Shown: piece after piece, positions 12,430 to 24,910 of the stretch
How the letters are laid out: each line of letters opens with the position of its first letter
How positions within the stretch are numbered: the first letter of the stretch is position 1
NCBI RefSeq assembly: GCF_949987535.1
Contig: NC_080077.1
Coordinates: 39,264,561 to 39,328,560 of the forward strand
Reading direction: 5' to 3'
DNA length: 64,000 nucleotides
Source of the DNA: Balaenoptera acutorostrata
Taxonomy: Eukaryota > Chordata > Mammalia > Artiodactyla > Balaenopteridae
Notes under the pieces: model-generated
Told to the model about the DNA's origin: nothing
The model's database searches: none
What the model saw: the letters and a program-made list of their open reading frames with translations, nothing else
Translations under genes and position numbers: made by a program

Positions 12430-15400
12430 TTGCTTCTTCATATTTTATTTATACATATATATTTTATTGAAGTATAGTTGATTTATAATATTGTATTAGT
12501 TTCAGATATACAGCAAAGCAATTCAGTTATAAATATATAAATTTTTTTTCTGATTCTTTTCCACTATAGGTTATTATAAGATATTGACTATAGTTCCCTG
12601 TGCTATACTGTAAATCCTTGTTTATCTAGTTTTTATATAGAGAAGTATATCTATTAAATCCATACTCCTAATTTATCCCTCCCCAACTTTCCCTTTGGTA
12701 ACTATAAGTTTGTTTTCTATGACTGAGTCTGTTTTCTGTTTTATAAATAAGTTCATTTGTATTATTTTTTAGATTCCATATATAAATGATGTCATACAAT
12801 ATTTGTCTTTGTAATAGTTTTGTTTTAATTTTAATTTAAAAATTTAATTTTTTTTATAGAAGTATAGTTGATTTACAATATTATATTAGTTTCAGGTATA
12901 CAACATAATGATTCAAAATTTTCATAGATTATATTCCATTTAAAATTATTATAAAATATTGGCTATATTCCTATATTGTATCCATGTACCTTATTTACTT
13001 TACATGTAATGGTTTATACCTCTTACTCCCCTACTCCTATCTTGCCCCTTCCCCCTTCACTCTTCTAACTGGTAACCACTAGTTTGTTCTCTATATCTGT
13101 GAGTGCCCCACGTTTTGTGTTTTTAATGTCATGTTTTACATCTTCATGCTTATACCTTAACCATTTATTGCAGTTATAGATGAGTTTACGATTTTTTTTG
13201 TCTTTTAATGTTTGTACTAGCTTATTTAAGTGGTTGATCCACAGCCTTTACTATACATTTGCCTTTACTAGTGAGATTTTTCTTTTCCTATAGATAATTG
13301 TTTCTTGTACCTTTTTCTTTTCCACTTAGAGAAGACCCTTTAACGTTTCTTTTAGGGCCTGTTTAGTCTTGATGAACTATTTTAGTTTTTGCTCTTCTGA
13401 GAAGTTCTTTATCTTCCTTCAATTCTAGAGGATAATCTTGCTGAATAGAATGTCCTAGGTTGTAGGTTTTTCACTTTCAGCACTTTAAATATATCAGGCC
13501 ATTCTCTTCTGGCCTGCAAAGTTTCTGCAGAAAAATCATCTGGTAGCCTTATAGGGATTCCCTTGTACGACTCTTTGTTTTTTTCTTGCTCTTTTAGAAT
13601 TCTCTATCTTTAATATTTTCCATTTTAATTATGATATGTTTGGGTGTTCATCTTCTTTGGGACCCTCTGTGCTTCCTGTACCTGGATATCTGTTTCCTTC
13701 TTCAGGTTCAGGAAGTTTTCAGCCATATGTCCTCAAATACATTTTCGACCCCTTTCTCTCTTCTCCTGGGACCCCTATGACGTGAACACTGGGTTGTTCA
13801 ATGTTGTCTCAGAGGTCCCATAAACTGTTCTCATTTTTTTAAATTGTTTTTCTTTTTGCTGTTCTGATTGGGTGATTTACATTATTTTATTTTACAGATC
13901 TCTTATGCATTCTTCTGTATCACCTACTCAGCTGTTAATTCCTTCTAGTGTGTTTTTCATTTCAGTTATTATATTCTTCAGTTCTGATTGGTTCTTTTTT
14001 TTTTTTTAATTATTAGCACCTTTTAATTATTATTTATTTATTTATTTATTTTTTTGGCTGTGTTGGGTCTTCATTTCTGTGCGAGGACTTCCTCTAGTTG
14101 TGGCAAGCAGGGGCCACTCTTCATTGCGGTGTGCGGGCCTCTCACTGTTGTGGCCTCTCTTGTTGCGGAGCACAGGCTCCAGACGCGCAGGCTCAGTAGT
14201 TATGGCTCACAGGCCTAGTTGCTCTGCGGCATGTGGGATCTTCCCAGACCAGGGCTCGAACCCATGTCCCCTGCATTAGCAGGCAGATTCTCAACCACTG
14301 CGCCACCAGGGAAGCCCGGTTCTTTTTTATATTTTCTAGTTCCTTGCTAAAATTATCATGGTGTTCATCTATTCTTTTCACTAATTCAGTTAGCATTCAT
14401 ATTACTAATGCTTTGAACTCTTTATCTGGTAATATTTATCTCTGATTCATTTGTTGTTTTTTCAGAGTTTTTTTCTTGTTCCTTCATTTAAAACAAATTC
14501 CTCTCTCTTCTCAGTTTTCTCAACTATCTCTATGAAATTAGGTGAAACAGTAACCTATCCCAGTCTTGAAGGGGTGTCCTTATGTGGGAGTGCCCCTATA
14601 GTCTGCATGTGCCAAGTGGCTTTGGTGGGAGGGCTGGATCTGACGTGAGCATGAGTCTCATCCTCCCCCATGGTGTGCTGGCAGCTCTCACCATGGTAGG
14701 ATGTGGAGCTGGAGATGGAGGGTCTAGGGCCAGAGCCAGGTGTGAGCCTGGGCTTCTCCTCTGTTCAGAGGCTAGCACCGCCCTATTGGGGACTGGATCA
14801 GGTCTCAAGTTGCTGGAGGAGAAGCCCTGATGTTTGGGACCAAGCTGGCTCTGTTCCCTCTAAGTGTGTGCTCTCCCTGCTCTGGGCATTGGCACCTTCA
14901 GCACAGAGCGGAGCAGTGCTGCAGCAAGAGGGGCTGGAGTGTATACTCAGCATTATTCAGGGTGCAGGCTGGGGTAGTCCCAGCACCAGTCAGAATTCTG
15001 GTCCACTCCCCATCTGCTGCCTCCATAAGTGCCAGGAATGACTGCTGTCACCCAATTAAGATGAGCCAGCTCTATCCTTTATAGCCATGCACTCTCCTCA
15101 GCTGTGGCAGCCTTTGCCCTAGGGTAGAACTGCACCACAGAGCAAGTTTGGCTAGAGTGGGTGCTCAGCTTAGGCTGGGGCATGAGCTGGGGTAGTCACT
15201 GGAAACCGGCTAGAATCCCAGACAGTTCAGTTTGCTTCCTCTGCTTTGTTTCAGGAGTAAGTGAGCATGTGTGTGCTCTTCCAGAGCAGAGTCTAGGTTT
15301 CTTACAGCCCTGCTGTCAGTCCCACTGGTTTTCAAACCAGCTAAGGGGACTGGTACTCCTGGTGTCAGACCCGAGGACTGCAGTGACTGATATGTGTTTC

Positions 15401-15690
15401 GAACTGCTCACTCCCCAGGGGGGAATCTGCAAGCCTAGTTAATCCTGCTCCTCTTCTGTGTCCCCTCCTAGAAGTACAGGTCACAACCTAATTGCTTCTC
15501 TTCCTACCTGATTTTGTGTGTATCTTTCTTAGAGGCTTGGTTGTAAAAAAGTCTTTCTGCCAGTCTCCAGTTTGTTTTCAGTGAGAATTGCTCCACATGT
15601 AGATGTATTTTTGATGTGTTCATGGGGGCAGGTGAGCTCTGTGTCCTCCTACTTGGCCATTTTATCTCCTGCTCCCTCCTCGTATTTTAA
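12430..15690 (-). repeat. Composite antisense L1 (3' ends plus 5' UTR, ORF body mostly missing)
   Basis: The left end carries the artiodactyl L1 3' region (agtatagttgatttataata, ttagtttcagatatacagca). The right end near 15640-15690 is the reverse complement of an L1 5' start (tacttggccattttatctcc). In between, 13270-13830 and 14330-15500 look like L1 5' UTR and leader sequence. I see no endonuclease or reverse transcriptase frame, so the coding body is deleted or this is more than one insertion. A SINE has inserted at 14001-14317. Confidence 0.6.
14001..14317 (-). mobile_element. CHR-type tRNA-derived SINE, antisense
   Basis: Reverse complement of the cetacean CHR SINE, with its (TTTA)n/poly(T) tail on the left and the tRNA-like head 'ccaccagggaagccc' on the right. 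Flanked by the duplication ggttctttttt at 13990-14000 and 14318-14328. It is inserted inside the older L1. Confidence 0.92.
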
Positions 15691-15929
15691 AATATAGGTT
15701 TTATGTGATCAGTGTATTTTAGAAATCTAGTATATTTTCAAGGTACTAAGCATGTAGTTAAAAATTGGAATGTATTTTCAAAATTTAATGTGTTTATCTA
15801 CACAATGTAAAATAATTAGATATTTGAGGCAGATATATTTTTTACTAAATTTTTCCTTGAGGTAACCAAACATCATTTTATTGAAGTTAAGATGGATGAA
15901 TTGAAACTTAAAGCTAGTAGGGATGTTAG

Positions 15930-16055
15930 AGATTATCCCAATTAATTACCTAACTTAACAGATGAAGAAATTTACTTCTGGGGAGAGAAAACAATTTGTC
16001 CAGATTATAAAGCTAGTATGTAATTGAACTAAGACAAAACCCCAAGTGAGTATAA
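15930..16055 (-). repeat. MIR fragment, antisense
   Basis: 'acttaacagatgaagaaatt', 'aatttgtccagattataaag' and 'ctagtatgtaattgaac' follow the reverse MIR pattern. Confidence 0.5.
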
Positions 16056-16134
16056 ATCAAGTATTCTTTCCAAAGATAATTAAATAAAGTCCTTCAAGCA
16101 TCCATTATTCCTTCAACAAATATTTATTTAATAC

Positions 16135-16700
16135 TGTATTAGTTATTTCTTGATGTGTAAAACATTACCACAAATTTAGTGGCTGAAATCAACACACATA
16201 TATTATCTCACAGTTTCTGTGGGCCAAGAATCTGGACATGGCTCAGCTCAGTCTTCTGCTTTACAATGTCTCACAAAACTGAGATCGATGTGTTAGACAG
16301 GGCTGCAGTCCCATCTGAAGTCTCAGCTGGGGAAGAACTATTTCCAAGTTCATTTAAATGACTGTTGGCAAGATTCAGTTCCTCAAGGCCTGTTACATGA
16401 GAGTCTCAGTTCTTCCTGGCTTTTGGCAGGAGGCCATCCTCATTTCTTGCCACGTGAGTCTCACCAATACTGCTGGCTTCATCAAACCCAGCAAGAGCGA
16501 ATCAGCTAGCAAGAGAGCAAATTAGCTAGCAAGCCAGAAATAACAATCTTATGTAAAGTAATCATGGAAGCCACATACTGTGGGTTAGCAGCAAATTCAT
16601 AAGCCAGCCCATATTCAAGGGGAGAGGATTATACAAGGGTATGAATACCAGAAGGTGGGAATCGTTAAGGGCCATCATGAGTCACTCCGGCCTGCCGAAA
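16135..16700. repeat. Ancient LTR-like interspersed repeat, family not named
   Basis: A known mammalian repeat pattern: 'ttagttatttcttgatgtgt', 'tatctcacagtttctgtggg', 'ggctgcagtcccatctgaag', 'gggccatcatgagtcact'. I recognise it as a widespread ancient element but cannot assign the family by eye. Confidence 0.55.
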
Positions 16701-16728
16701 ATCACAAATACTTTAATAAGAATATAAG

Positions 16729-16737
16729 TGAGAGAGG

Positions 16738-16792
<55 letters not shown>
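16729..16792 (+). repeat. (GA)n microsatellite
   Basis: Nearly pure AG repeat of about 64 bp with two interruptions (gggg near the start, aa in the middle). Confidence 0.97.
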
Positions 16793-17571
16793 TTAAGCAA
16801 TTGGTAGTTCCTTAATGAATGAGAGTTGAAATGGGTTATTTCCTAACCCCAAAAATGTATAGTATGTTAGTATGTTTATTGGGTAATGCGGTTTCCCTAC
16901 TTTAAGACATTTTGATTCTGGTTCAGATGCTAACAGGTATTACGAATTCCAAAATTGGATCAAATATGCTGATGTCATTCTTTTGGTTAGACCATTTGTT
17001 TTCCATTTGATAAAAGTCATAAATTAAGTGTCTTCCTAAACTGAGCTGGGTGATTTGAACATGACAATTCTTTTTTGCTTTTTTGTTCCTAAATGAACTC
17101 CTAAGTGCAAATGTCACTTAAATTCTTTTTGAGAAAAATCAGGAAAAGTATTTGGCACAAAATTTAAGAACACCTACCCCGTTTGATAAAAATAAATATA
17201 AGTTGAGTGTTGCTTTAATTTTATGGTATTTTCCCCATTATATCCACATCATTGTTGAGTTCTCACCCATTTTTGTTTTTAATGTGAGGCAACATTATCT
17301 GTTTCAACGATGAAGATCACTAAAAATGTCTAAAATAGATAGAGAAAATTTTGTGATTTTTATACTTAAAACCACTGATAAAAATGAATTTGTTTTAGAT
17401 GTAGTCTTGTGTTTAAGAAAATTACCTTTTCTCACTTATAAATTATAATGGCACTAAAAGTAGATCTTAATTTCACATATCTTTAATTTCATAGTACAAA
17501 GCTAAGGTTAAATCAACTGCTACCTACAGGAAGTGGGTAGGTGCCATTTAGGGTAACCAAAATAATAATTT

Positions 17572-17864
17572 TTTTTAAAAATTTATTTATTTGTTTGTTT
17601 ATGGCTGTGTTGGGTCTTCGTTTCTGTGCGAGGGCTTTCTCTAGTTGCGGCGAGCGGGGGCCACTCTTCATCGCGGTGCGCGGGCCTCTCACTGTCGCGG
17701 CCTCTCCCATTGCGGAGCACAGGCTCCAGACGCGCAGGCTCAGTAGTTGTGGCTCACGGGCCCAGCTGCTCCGCGGCATGTGGGATCTTCCCAGACCAGG
17801 GCTCGAACCCGTGTCCCCTGCATTGGCAGGCAGACTCTCAACCACTGCGCCACCAGGGAAGCCC
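17572..17864 (-). mobile_element. CHR-type SINE, antisense
   Basis: Well-preserved copy with an intact GC-rich body. Flanked by the 15-bp duplication ccaaaataataattt at 17557-17571 and 17865-17879. Confidence 0.95.
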
Positions 17865-20391
17865 CCAAAATAATAATTTGACACATAAATAGTATAAGCA
17901 AAAAAACAGTTGGCAAATTTTCCAGGTTGTTTCAAGCCCATTTCTAAACACATATTTACATATGTAATCTATATGTCAGTATGTTGTACACATGATCTGG
18001 ATATAGTGAAACATTTACTGTTTTCTCTTCTTGATCAAAATTGTTCATTCATAAACATTTATTCTTTGTTTTCTCTGAAAAAAGAAATGTCTTTTTCAAA
18101 TGTCTCTGAAAAACATAATGTCTGTGCTAGACATTATGTTGCTACAAAAATGAATAATATAGTTCCTATCCTCAAGTTGCTCTCAGTCTGGTAGGGAAGA
18201 CAGATATGTGAACAGCCATCTGTAATATAAGATAAATAGTAGGGAATAACGTGTACCTAAAAAAAAGTTGAGACAAATTTAATCTCGGGTGAAGAAATGA
18301 TTAATTCCAATGGCAGAGTCATTTGCTGCATATGAATTGAGCACAAAGGGATTTAATATGTGTGTAAAATATGAAAAACATAGACAATATAGCTTGGTAA
18401 TATTTGACATGTGGAAAATACATGAGATATTTTTTAAAAAAGAAAGTAGTCTATTGGAGGAAGAAACTTTTGGAAAGATGCTATGAGAGGAGAAATGATG
18501 AAGCCAGATATCACAGGGTTTTGTGGTTTTGTTTTGTTTTCATTTTTTTAAAATTGGGTATCACAGGCTTTAGTCAACTCTCCTCAGATAGGAATACGGT
18601 CCCGCCAGTCTTCAGAGCACTGGCAGCAGGCTCTGAGCCTAGGTCATGCTAGGCTCTCTGGAGGGGTTTGTTAGGTGAACATATGTGGATCGTATGACTC
18701 TGAGGTGCTATTGGCCATCTCAGAGGAACTTTCTCTCCAAGCAGAAATGAATAAATATTTTGGTGTGGGGTCCTGGAATGATGTTGATTTAAAGTCATTT
18801 GCACAAAGCTGATGGTTTCAGTCATAGAAATGTATGTGTCTGCTGTAGGAAGGAGCAGAAAGCAGTAAAGGAAACTTAGAAAAGGTTTAAAGGGAGTAGA
18901 AGAAAATCCCCAGTTGATTGTAGTCACAGAAGCCGCAAAGATGTTGGAAGTTTGTGGAGTAATTGGGTGATTCTTCTATGAGAGTTTTATGGTCAGTAAC
19001 TTTGGGAAACAGTGGGTAGCATAATCTCCTTCCTTGAAGATTCTTAATGCACTTTAGCTTTGAGAAATTCCATAGTAAAGAAACCAGTTTAGCTTAAGTG
19101 TTTCCCAATTTATTTTGATAGAAATATCCCCTACCCCTAACACAGCATCAAGATTTCCCTGCAAAGTTCAACAGTGCTTTGGGAGGTGTTAGTCCATTCA
19201 GTTAAATGCAGTACCACAGGTGATATTGTGGTTTCAGAAGCATCAAGCATTAGCATTTTCATTCTTCTCTTTGCAGGACTTCATAATATTATCTTGTCTT
19301 AGTCTCAAATCCTAGCTTAGTGTACTAAAGTCAAGAGACTTGATTATAATATTTTCTTCAAATTCTTCAACATGAGTGACAATAACGGCTACCCATTATA
19401 TGGGCAAATGACGTTAGAGGGTCCAACACTATAGTAGACTTACTATGAAGTCTAGTGATTATGTGTGATCCCATAGAATAATGTCCAATATGCAACCTCT
19501 ATTATAAACACTTTCCACGAATGTGTACTATATTATTATTGCTTTTTTAAAATAATTGAAAGATTCGCAGACTGATTAGTTCACATTCCCAGTTTCCTTC
19601 CCCCCAATACATGTAATAATATCAGAATAAGAATATGAATGTATAGAATATATGTATATGTATCAATTCATATATATTCACATATATGCTAATTTATAGC
19701 ACTTTCTGTTTTCTAGGATATATTTAAGGGCTTTAAAAGTCACCTGAATTATTATTTTTGAATTAAGATAAGCAGGAGCCAACATCTTAATTTTGCTCTC
19801 TTTCCATCTCTTTAAAGTCAAATCATTAGAGACTGAATGTCTGAGTTATCCCTTAATGGATTTTATTGTTTTGTTTCTATTAGTCATTACCAGTGCAAAT
19901 AATTTTACATTTGCCTTCATAATAGTTACCTTTAAAAAATATTGTGTTGACAATTCAGTTTCTTGAATGACTTTTAAGATATTTCAGTTGTGGACAAAAA
20001 TGATCATATCGTTTTAAAAGGTCTCTTATTGGGCTGTTTGGTATGGACATGGCTTTTCACTGAACATGTCTATATATATACTTCCCTCCAGAATCTAAAT
20101 GCTTCCTTGTTGATATACTTAGTTCCTGACTACCTAAAAGCTAATGTTTTCATGTACAAATTAAGAAAGAGTCCAACTTTAAGTTAGTTACATTTTTTTA
20201 GTACTCTAACATGCCACTTCATAAACTATATAAAAATCAAATGATAGTCACAAGTATTTATGTCAGTGACACAATTTTTTTGTTTTTCTGTTCTTTCTTT
20301 TAAAAGTGTTCTTAGCAACCAATGAAAGATGAAATGCTGCATTGGTTAAATATATATATATATAATTCAACTTTTCTTTAACTCCATGCAG

Positions 20392-20574
20392 AAGAGAAGA
20401 AACCTAAGACTAAAGAAAAGACTGAAGAAAAGATTAAAAAGGAAGTGAAAGGTGCAAAACAGGAGAAGGTGAAGCAAACAGCTGCAAAAGTAAAAGAAGC
20501 ACAGAAAACATCACCTAAACCCAAAGAGAAGGACAAGAAAGACGCTGCAGTGGTGTCCAAGCATGAACAGAAAG
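20392..20574 (+). CDS. TRDN: TRDN coding exon (human exon 8 equivalent), calsequestrin/RyR-binding KEKE region
   Basis: 183 nt (61 codons), phase 1 at both ends. The acceptor is tttaactccatgcag and the donor AAAG before gtaaac. It starts E-EKKPKTKEKTEEKIKKEV, runs through KQEKVKQTAAKVKEAQK and ends VSKHEQK, matching triadin closely. In published work on triadin the KEKE stretch at roughly residues 200-232 is the site for calsequestrin and, overlapping it, for the ryanodine receptor; that stretch falls at the start of this exon. The run of alternating Lys and Glu is intact here. This is the largest exon in the window and the last one shared by the long skeletal and short cardiac isoforms, because reading on past its donor gives a separate C-terminus (see 20392-20639). 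Confidence 0.95.
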
Positions 20575-20639
20575 GTAAACATTCAGAGGAGGTGGCCAGA
20601 GGTTCTAGGAGAGTACTGGGCAAGAAGCAGATGCAGTGA
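20392..20639 (+). CDS. TRDN: Alternative terminal exon of TRDN: short cardiac isoform (Trisk 32 / triadin 1 type)
   Basis: If the donor at 20575 is not used, the frame of the 20392-20574 exon stays open for 21 more codons (beginning GKHSEE, ending GKKQMQ) and stops at TGA 20637-20639. Short cardiac triadin (triadin 1, Trisk 32) is known to share the N-terminal part with the long forms and to end in a short unique tail after this exon, so both position and length fit. The tail is charged and soluble-looking, with no membrane segment. Possible poly(A) signals lie downstream (ATTAAA at 20736, AATAAA at 21391). The isoform assignment is an inference from structure; the exact tail sequence was not compared with a database. 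Confidence 0.75.
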
Positions 20640-21390
20640 AATTAAAAACTGAAAAAAGACCAAGATCAGACTTTAAATGGGAGTAAAAGACTTGTATAAG
20701 TGAATATACCTGAAAGGAAATACAATAATTTGGGAATTAAAATTTATTTATAGAAATACTAAACTGTGTTCACATATCTAAAGATGCATTTTGAAGCATT
20801 TTTAAAAGAGGATTTGAGTTAGTATCTGAAGTTATTTAAAGGACACACACTCTTTGTCCTTTGTGTACTCTTTGAAGAACAGCAATCCAGGAAACTGACA
20901 ATTCTCAAGGAGTTTATTAAGGGGTGTATGTTCAAATCATATAGAATAAGTATCATAAAAAGTATCCATACATTCCTGTAGCTCTGCAAGAGCATATAAT
21001 TTAGAATATACATTGAATTATTAAATCCAGTTTGTCCGATGACTAAATTTATCACCTTAGAAAGCTCTGTATCTTACATATTGTGCTGCTTTTCGATAAG
21101 AGTGATGTCAAACTTAACATCCGTACTTCACAGAAATAGAGCATTTACGTGGAGGTGGAATGTAAACCTGATATTCTTTAAAGAAAGGTGCTTGTAAGCA
21201 TAAAAGGGTGGAGTTTTAAGAGGTCAGCTGAGGGCTGTATTGTCACACACCTCCGGCCCTTGTTGAATCTTTCCTTCCCTAAATCCACTCCTGGCTCCAA
21301 GTTGCTACACGGTCCTGAGCTTCCCCACACAGAATGTGGGATCTGCTCTGTATAGACTATTCCTATAAATGTTTTTTAGGGGTGTTGCAA

Positions 21391-21396
21391 AATAAA
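21391..21396 (+). promoter_or_regulatory. Candidate poly(A) signal for the short TRDN isoform
   Basis: A canonical AATAAA, about 750 nt after the alternative stop codon, followed by T/GT-rich sequence. A weaker variant, ATTAAA, lies at 20736-20741. Which one is used, if either, cannot be told from sequence. Confidence 0.35.
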
Positions 21397-24020
21397 ATTT
21401 GTCCTTATTCTGAGAGTTTTAATAATTTTATTTGAGGGCTAAAATTAAGGAATTGTTTCCATAAGATTTGCATTAAAGAAGTTAAAAATATTGTTACTGA
21501 GTAAGCTATTTGGACAGTGAAACTGATAATTTTCCCCACTATAAGGTACAAACAAAATATGAAATTTGCAATCTATACTCTTTTTGTTTAAGATTCTACA
21601 TACAGGTGAAATTATATGGTATTTGTCTTTGCAATCCACTCTTGTATATTATCTTTGAATCACTTTTTCCCCTGAATTCACAAGTAATATTTGGAAACAT
21701 TTATTTATATGAGGGAAAAGGTGTATTTTTTGAAAATGTATTTTAAAAAGGAAAAGAAGGATGGAAAGAAGAAAGGAAGAGTTTTTTTTTTTAAGTAGTC
21801 CACAAAATTTTTAATTTAAGTAATTTTCTTTTATTTCAAAGTAATACTGATATTTAAAGCATATGAGTGGAATTAAATCTTTGGAGCCCAAAAACCTTTC
21901 TTCAGTTTTAAAGATGATTATATTGCCTTGAATCAATTAAAAATATTAATTATCATCTCTAACAAAGCTGTATGTTATTTATGCAATAATTTGGGTAGGA
22001 AAAATATAGTAAATAAAGAGAAAATATTTTGAATGGACTATTTTATTGTGATAGAAGACAGGAAAATTAATCTTCTGATTCACTGATATGCTTATTTAAA
22101 ATTATTATCAAGATCCTAAAATACTTCGCATTTTAGATTGCCTTTTAAAAAAGAAAATAATCACACAAAAAAAGAAAATAATCACATGAAACCAGATTAA
22201 ACGTACCAAGCATATTTTTATTTTTTGTCCATAAATACAGTATGTAAAAATTCATTCCAGTTATATATGGGAGTACCAAAATACTTATCTAGCAACTAGG
22301 ACTATGAATACACTTTTGGATGTTCATTTTTAGTATCTTAGTTATTTGGGGGCCATATTTTATTGATGAAGACACGTCACTAAAATATTTCCAAATAATA
22401 TGTATTTTCTGGGTCACATATACTATATTTTATTCCTATCAGTAATCAGTATTGAAGATAGTGTTATATTACCTTTCTATTTTCAATCTACTGTTTTCAT
22501 TTTCATATCAAGAGCTATTTATCTGTTAAAAGACATTCAGATATCACTTAGAGTTAAATAAAAGCACAAATGTGATTTTATCAGCTAAACAAATGCATTT
22601 GCTAAATTAAGGCTCTCTATTGAGAAGAGCTACCATCAATTAGATAAATGTATTATTAGGTAAATAATGAAAATGTTACCTCAAATAGCTGATCAGACAC
22701 ATAAATATGGCATTTAAAAAAATTTAAGCTATGATTTAACAGCATTTGTTTATAAAAAACCTAATTGCATTATAGTTTTAACTCAAACATGATAAAGACA
22801 TAGTGCTTTCTAAATAATCTACTTGTGAGGTGACTTTGATTTTGAGACTCTTGTATTGATGATTTAGTAAAATTGTTGAGTTGGTTCTCCTTTAGGCAAG
22901 GGATTATTTATTTGCTTAGACCTAATGAATTTGTTAAGATAGACCTAATAAGTTAGACCTAATGAATTTGACATTCTTTTCCTATAGATTCCTATAGATT
23001 CCTAATAGTTCTTCTTGAATAAATAGCTTCTATAGGTCTTTTATTCACTGGACACAGATTTTTACATGCAGCAATACACTTATTGGCAATTATTTTATTA
23101 TATAGTATACATGCATATACATTCATATATGGTTATTTTTAACATTGTATATATAAACACTATTTCTACTAAAGCATCAGGAATAAGATTCATATATATG
23201 TACGTGCCTACTGTAAACTTAAACACACTCTTATATATTACATAATCTGGTTTTTATGGACCATTCTTAATCTGTTTAAAGCAGGGTAAGAAGGGTCAGC
23301 ACGATCAAGCATTGCTCTCTGATTTTCTGGTGGTCTATGGCAAATTTGTGGGGAAGGAAAAAATCAAACCTCCCCACTGCTATGCTCATTCTTTCTTTTC
23401 TTCCTTCTTATTTTTTTAAACAACTATTTGTGGCAAGCAGAGAAATTGTAGCTAATGTGAATCTGCCATAGAGCACCAGACCACATATGCCCCATTCTCA
23501 TTAGAGGTTTTTTAAAATTTATTTTCTGTTAACATTCTACACCCTGAATGCATTTTCTCTCAGCTGCTACTCCACAGGGAATACCAATAAGGCAGCAGCT
23601 GAGTGACATCCATCACTGCTCCCCGAGGATCAGGAAGGGGAGACATGGACAGCATGTGGCATTCCTAGAAAGATGTTCATTCGGGAAAGAAGTACTAAGA
23701 AGTGGTGACGAGATATGAAATTACCTTATGTGAATTATTGTCACATAACAATGAAAGAATGATAGAACAGTTCAGATTTTCTTTAGGAAAAAAATGTCCT
23801 GTTTGAATATTTGAGTTGGATTTAAAGAAGCATTTCTTTAAAATGAATTTTCCAAAATCAGGAAGACTTGGTTTTGCTTTATCCTTAGACAGGTGTAGCA
23901 GACACACTGGGGACTGCCCAACACATACCTGCCTAGAGTTCTTACACATTGTTAAGGTCAACACACAAGACAGGTGGAAATGGGCATCCTAGTTTAAAAT
24001 ATTTAAAAATTCTTAACTTT

Positions 24021-24152
24021 GGGAATTCCCTGGTGGTCCAGTGGTTAGGACTCCATGCTTCTACTGCAAGAGGCACGGGTACTATCCCTGGTGGGGGAAT
24101 TAAGATCCTGCATGCCTGTGGTGCAACCCAAAAAAAGAAAAAAAAAAAAAAG
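24021..24152 (+). mobile_element. Short tRNA-derived SINE (related head, different subfamily)
   Basis: Begins 'gggaattccctggtggtcca', lacks the long GC-rich body of the other SINEs and ends in an A-rich tail. Flanked by aaaattcttaacttt at 24006-24020 and 24153-24167. The head resembles the tRNA-Glu-type SINEs shared by cetaceans and ruminants. Confidence 0.9.
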
Positions 24153-24719
24153 AAAATTCTTAACTTTAAATATTGTAGAAATACTCTCTTTCTTCCTATT
24201 GATATGTTGGTGCCATTAGAATGCAACTTCACAACATTATTTAAATATAAAAGAAACCTCCTACGTGGTGTAACTCAATTTTCTAGATTAAAAATATTAA
24301 CCTTCTTTGAGTTCATCAGAGATTTTCTTTTTTAAATGGGAAACTTGTAGGACTACTGGTGCATTAATTAAACAAATGACTTTGGATCCAGAAAATATTG
24401 GTATAAGAAATATAAGCATTTTACTTTGGTAATAATTTGGTAATAGCGTCATTACACTCTTAGCATTCAGTTAAAGAAGAATCTCTGAAGCATGAAGATT
24501 TTAATTAATTCAATAAACTATTCCACGTGTTATGTATATAAACATTCTGTCACAACTTGGGGCAGAGCACAATATTTCATTTTGGGGGATAGTCCAAACC
24601 CTTCAAATTTCAAGAAGTCCCTGCATTCTAAACTTCTAAGGTACATACTTTCTCCATTGCTGTTGCTGAAGGCTATGGTACCACTAGAAACGTTGTGAGA
24701 AAAGAAACTTTGAGCAATT

Positions 24720-24910
24720 TTAGATCAGTGATTCTGAAAGTGTGGTCTAATCTGATTCCTCTGGGGAGTTAGTCAAAAATGCATATTCCTAGGGTCCAGA
24801 CCCATCGAATTGTAAGGGTTTTTTTTGCATGACTAGGCCAAAAAAATCTGCATTTTAACAAATTCCTCATCTTTTTGATATTTAAATTGCCCTTTGAGAA
24901 CTACTTCTAG
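24720..24910 (+). repeat. hAT-type MER element (MER5/MER20-like)
   Basis: Near-palindromic ends: 'cagtgattctgaaagtgtgg' at the start and 'ccctttgagaactact' at the end, with 'ctgcattttaacaaattcct' between. Typical of small hAT-Charlie derivatives. Confidence 0.6.

Larger units (their letters stand above)
11422..20391 (+). other. TRDN intron between the 11362 and 20392 exons
   Basis: Repeat-rich intron: MLT1-like LTR, a composite antisense L1, two antisense SINEs, an LTR-like repeat and a GA microsatellite, all listed separately. In 17880-20391 I recognise nothing specific; 18620-18960 has a weak ancient-LINE look. A short (TA)n run, 20350-20363, sits about 30 nt before the exon at 20392. Confidence 0.85.

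Noticed and set aside
14079..14396. Open frames of 60-70 codons with a recurring 'MRGLSLVAASRGHSS' type protein
   Set aside because: The same frame appears in every full-length CHR SINE of the window (17.6, 32.0, 40.0, 41.6, 44.9, 59.0 and 59.7 kb). It is a shadow of the GC-rich SINE body, not a protein.
14703..15442. Several 80-112 codon frames in a GC-richer region
   Set aside because: They overlap each other in different frames and belong to L1 5' UTR-like sequence.
16729..16792. Regular repeat that could be mistaken for an array with spacers
   Set aside because: It is a simple GA microsatellite. No CRISPR-like repeats with unique spacers exist in the window.
20378..20623. 81-codon minus-strand frame opposite the TRDN exon
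   Set aside because: It is the antisense shadow of the lysine/glutamate-rich triadin exon.
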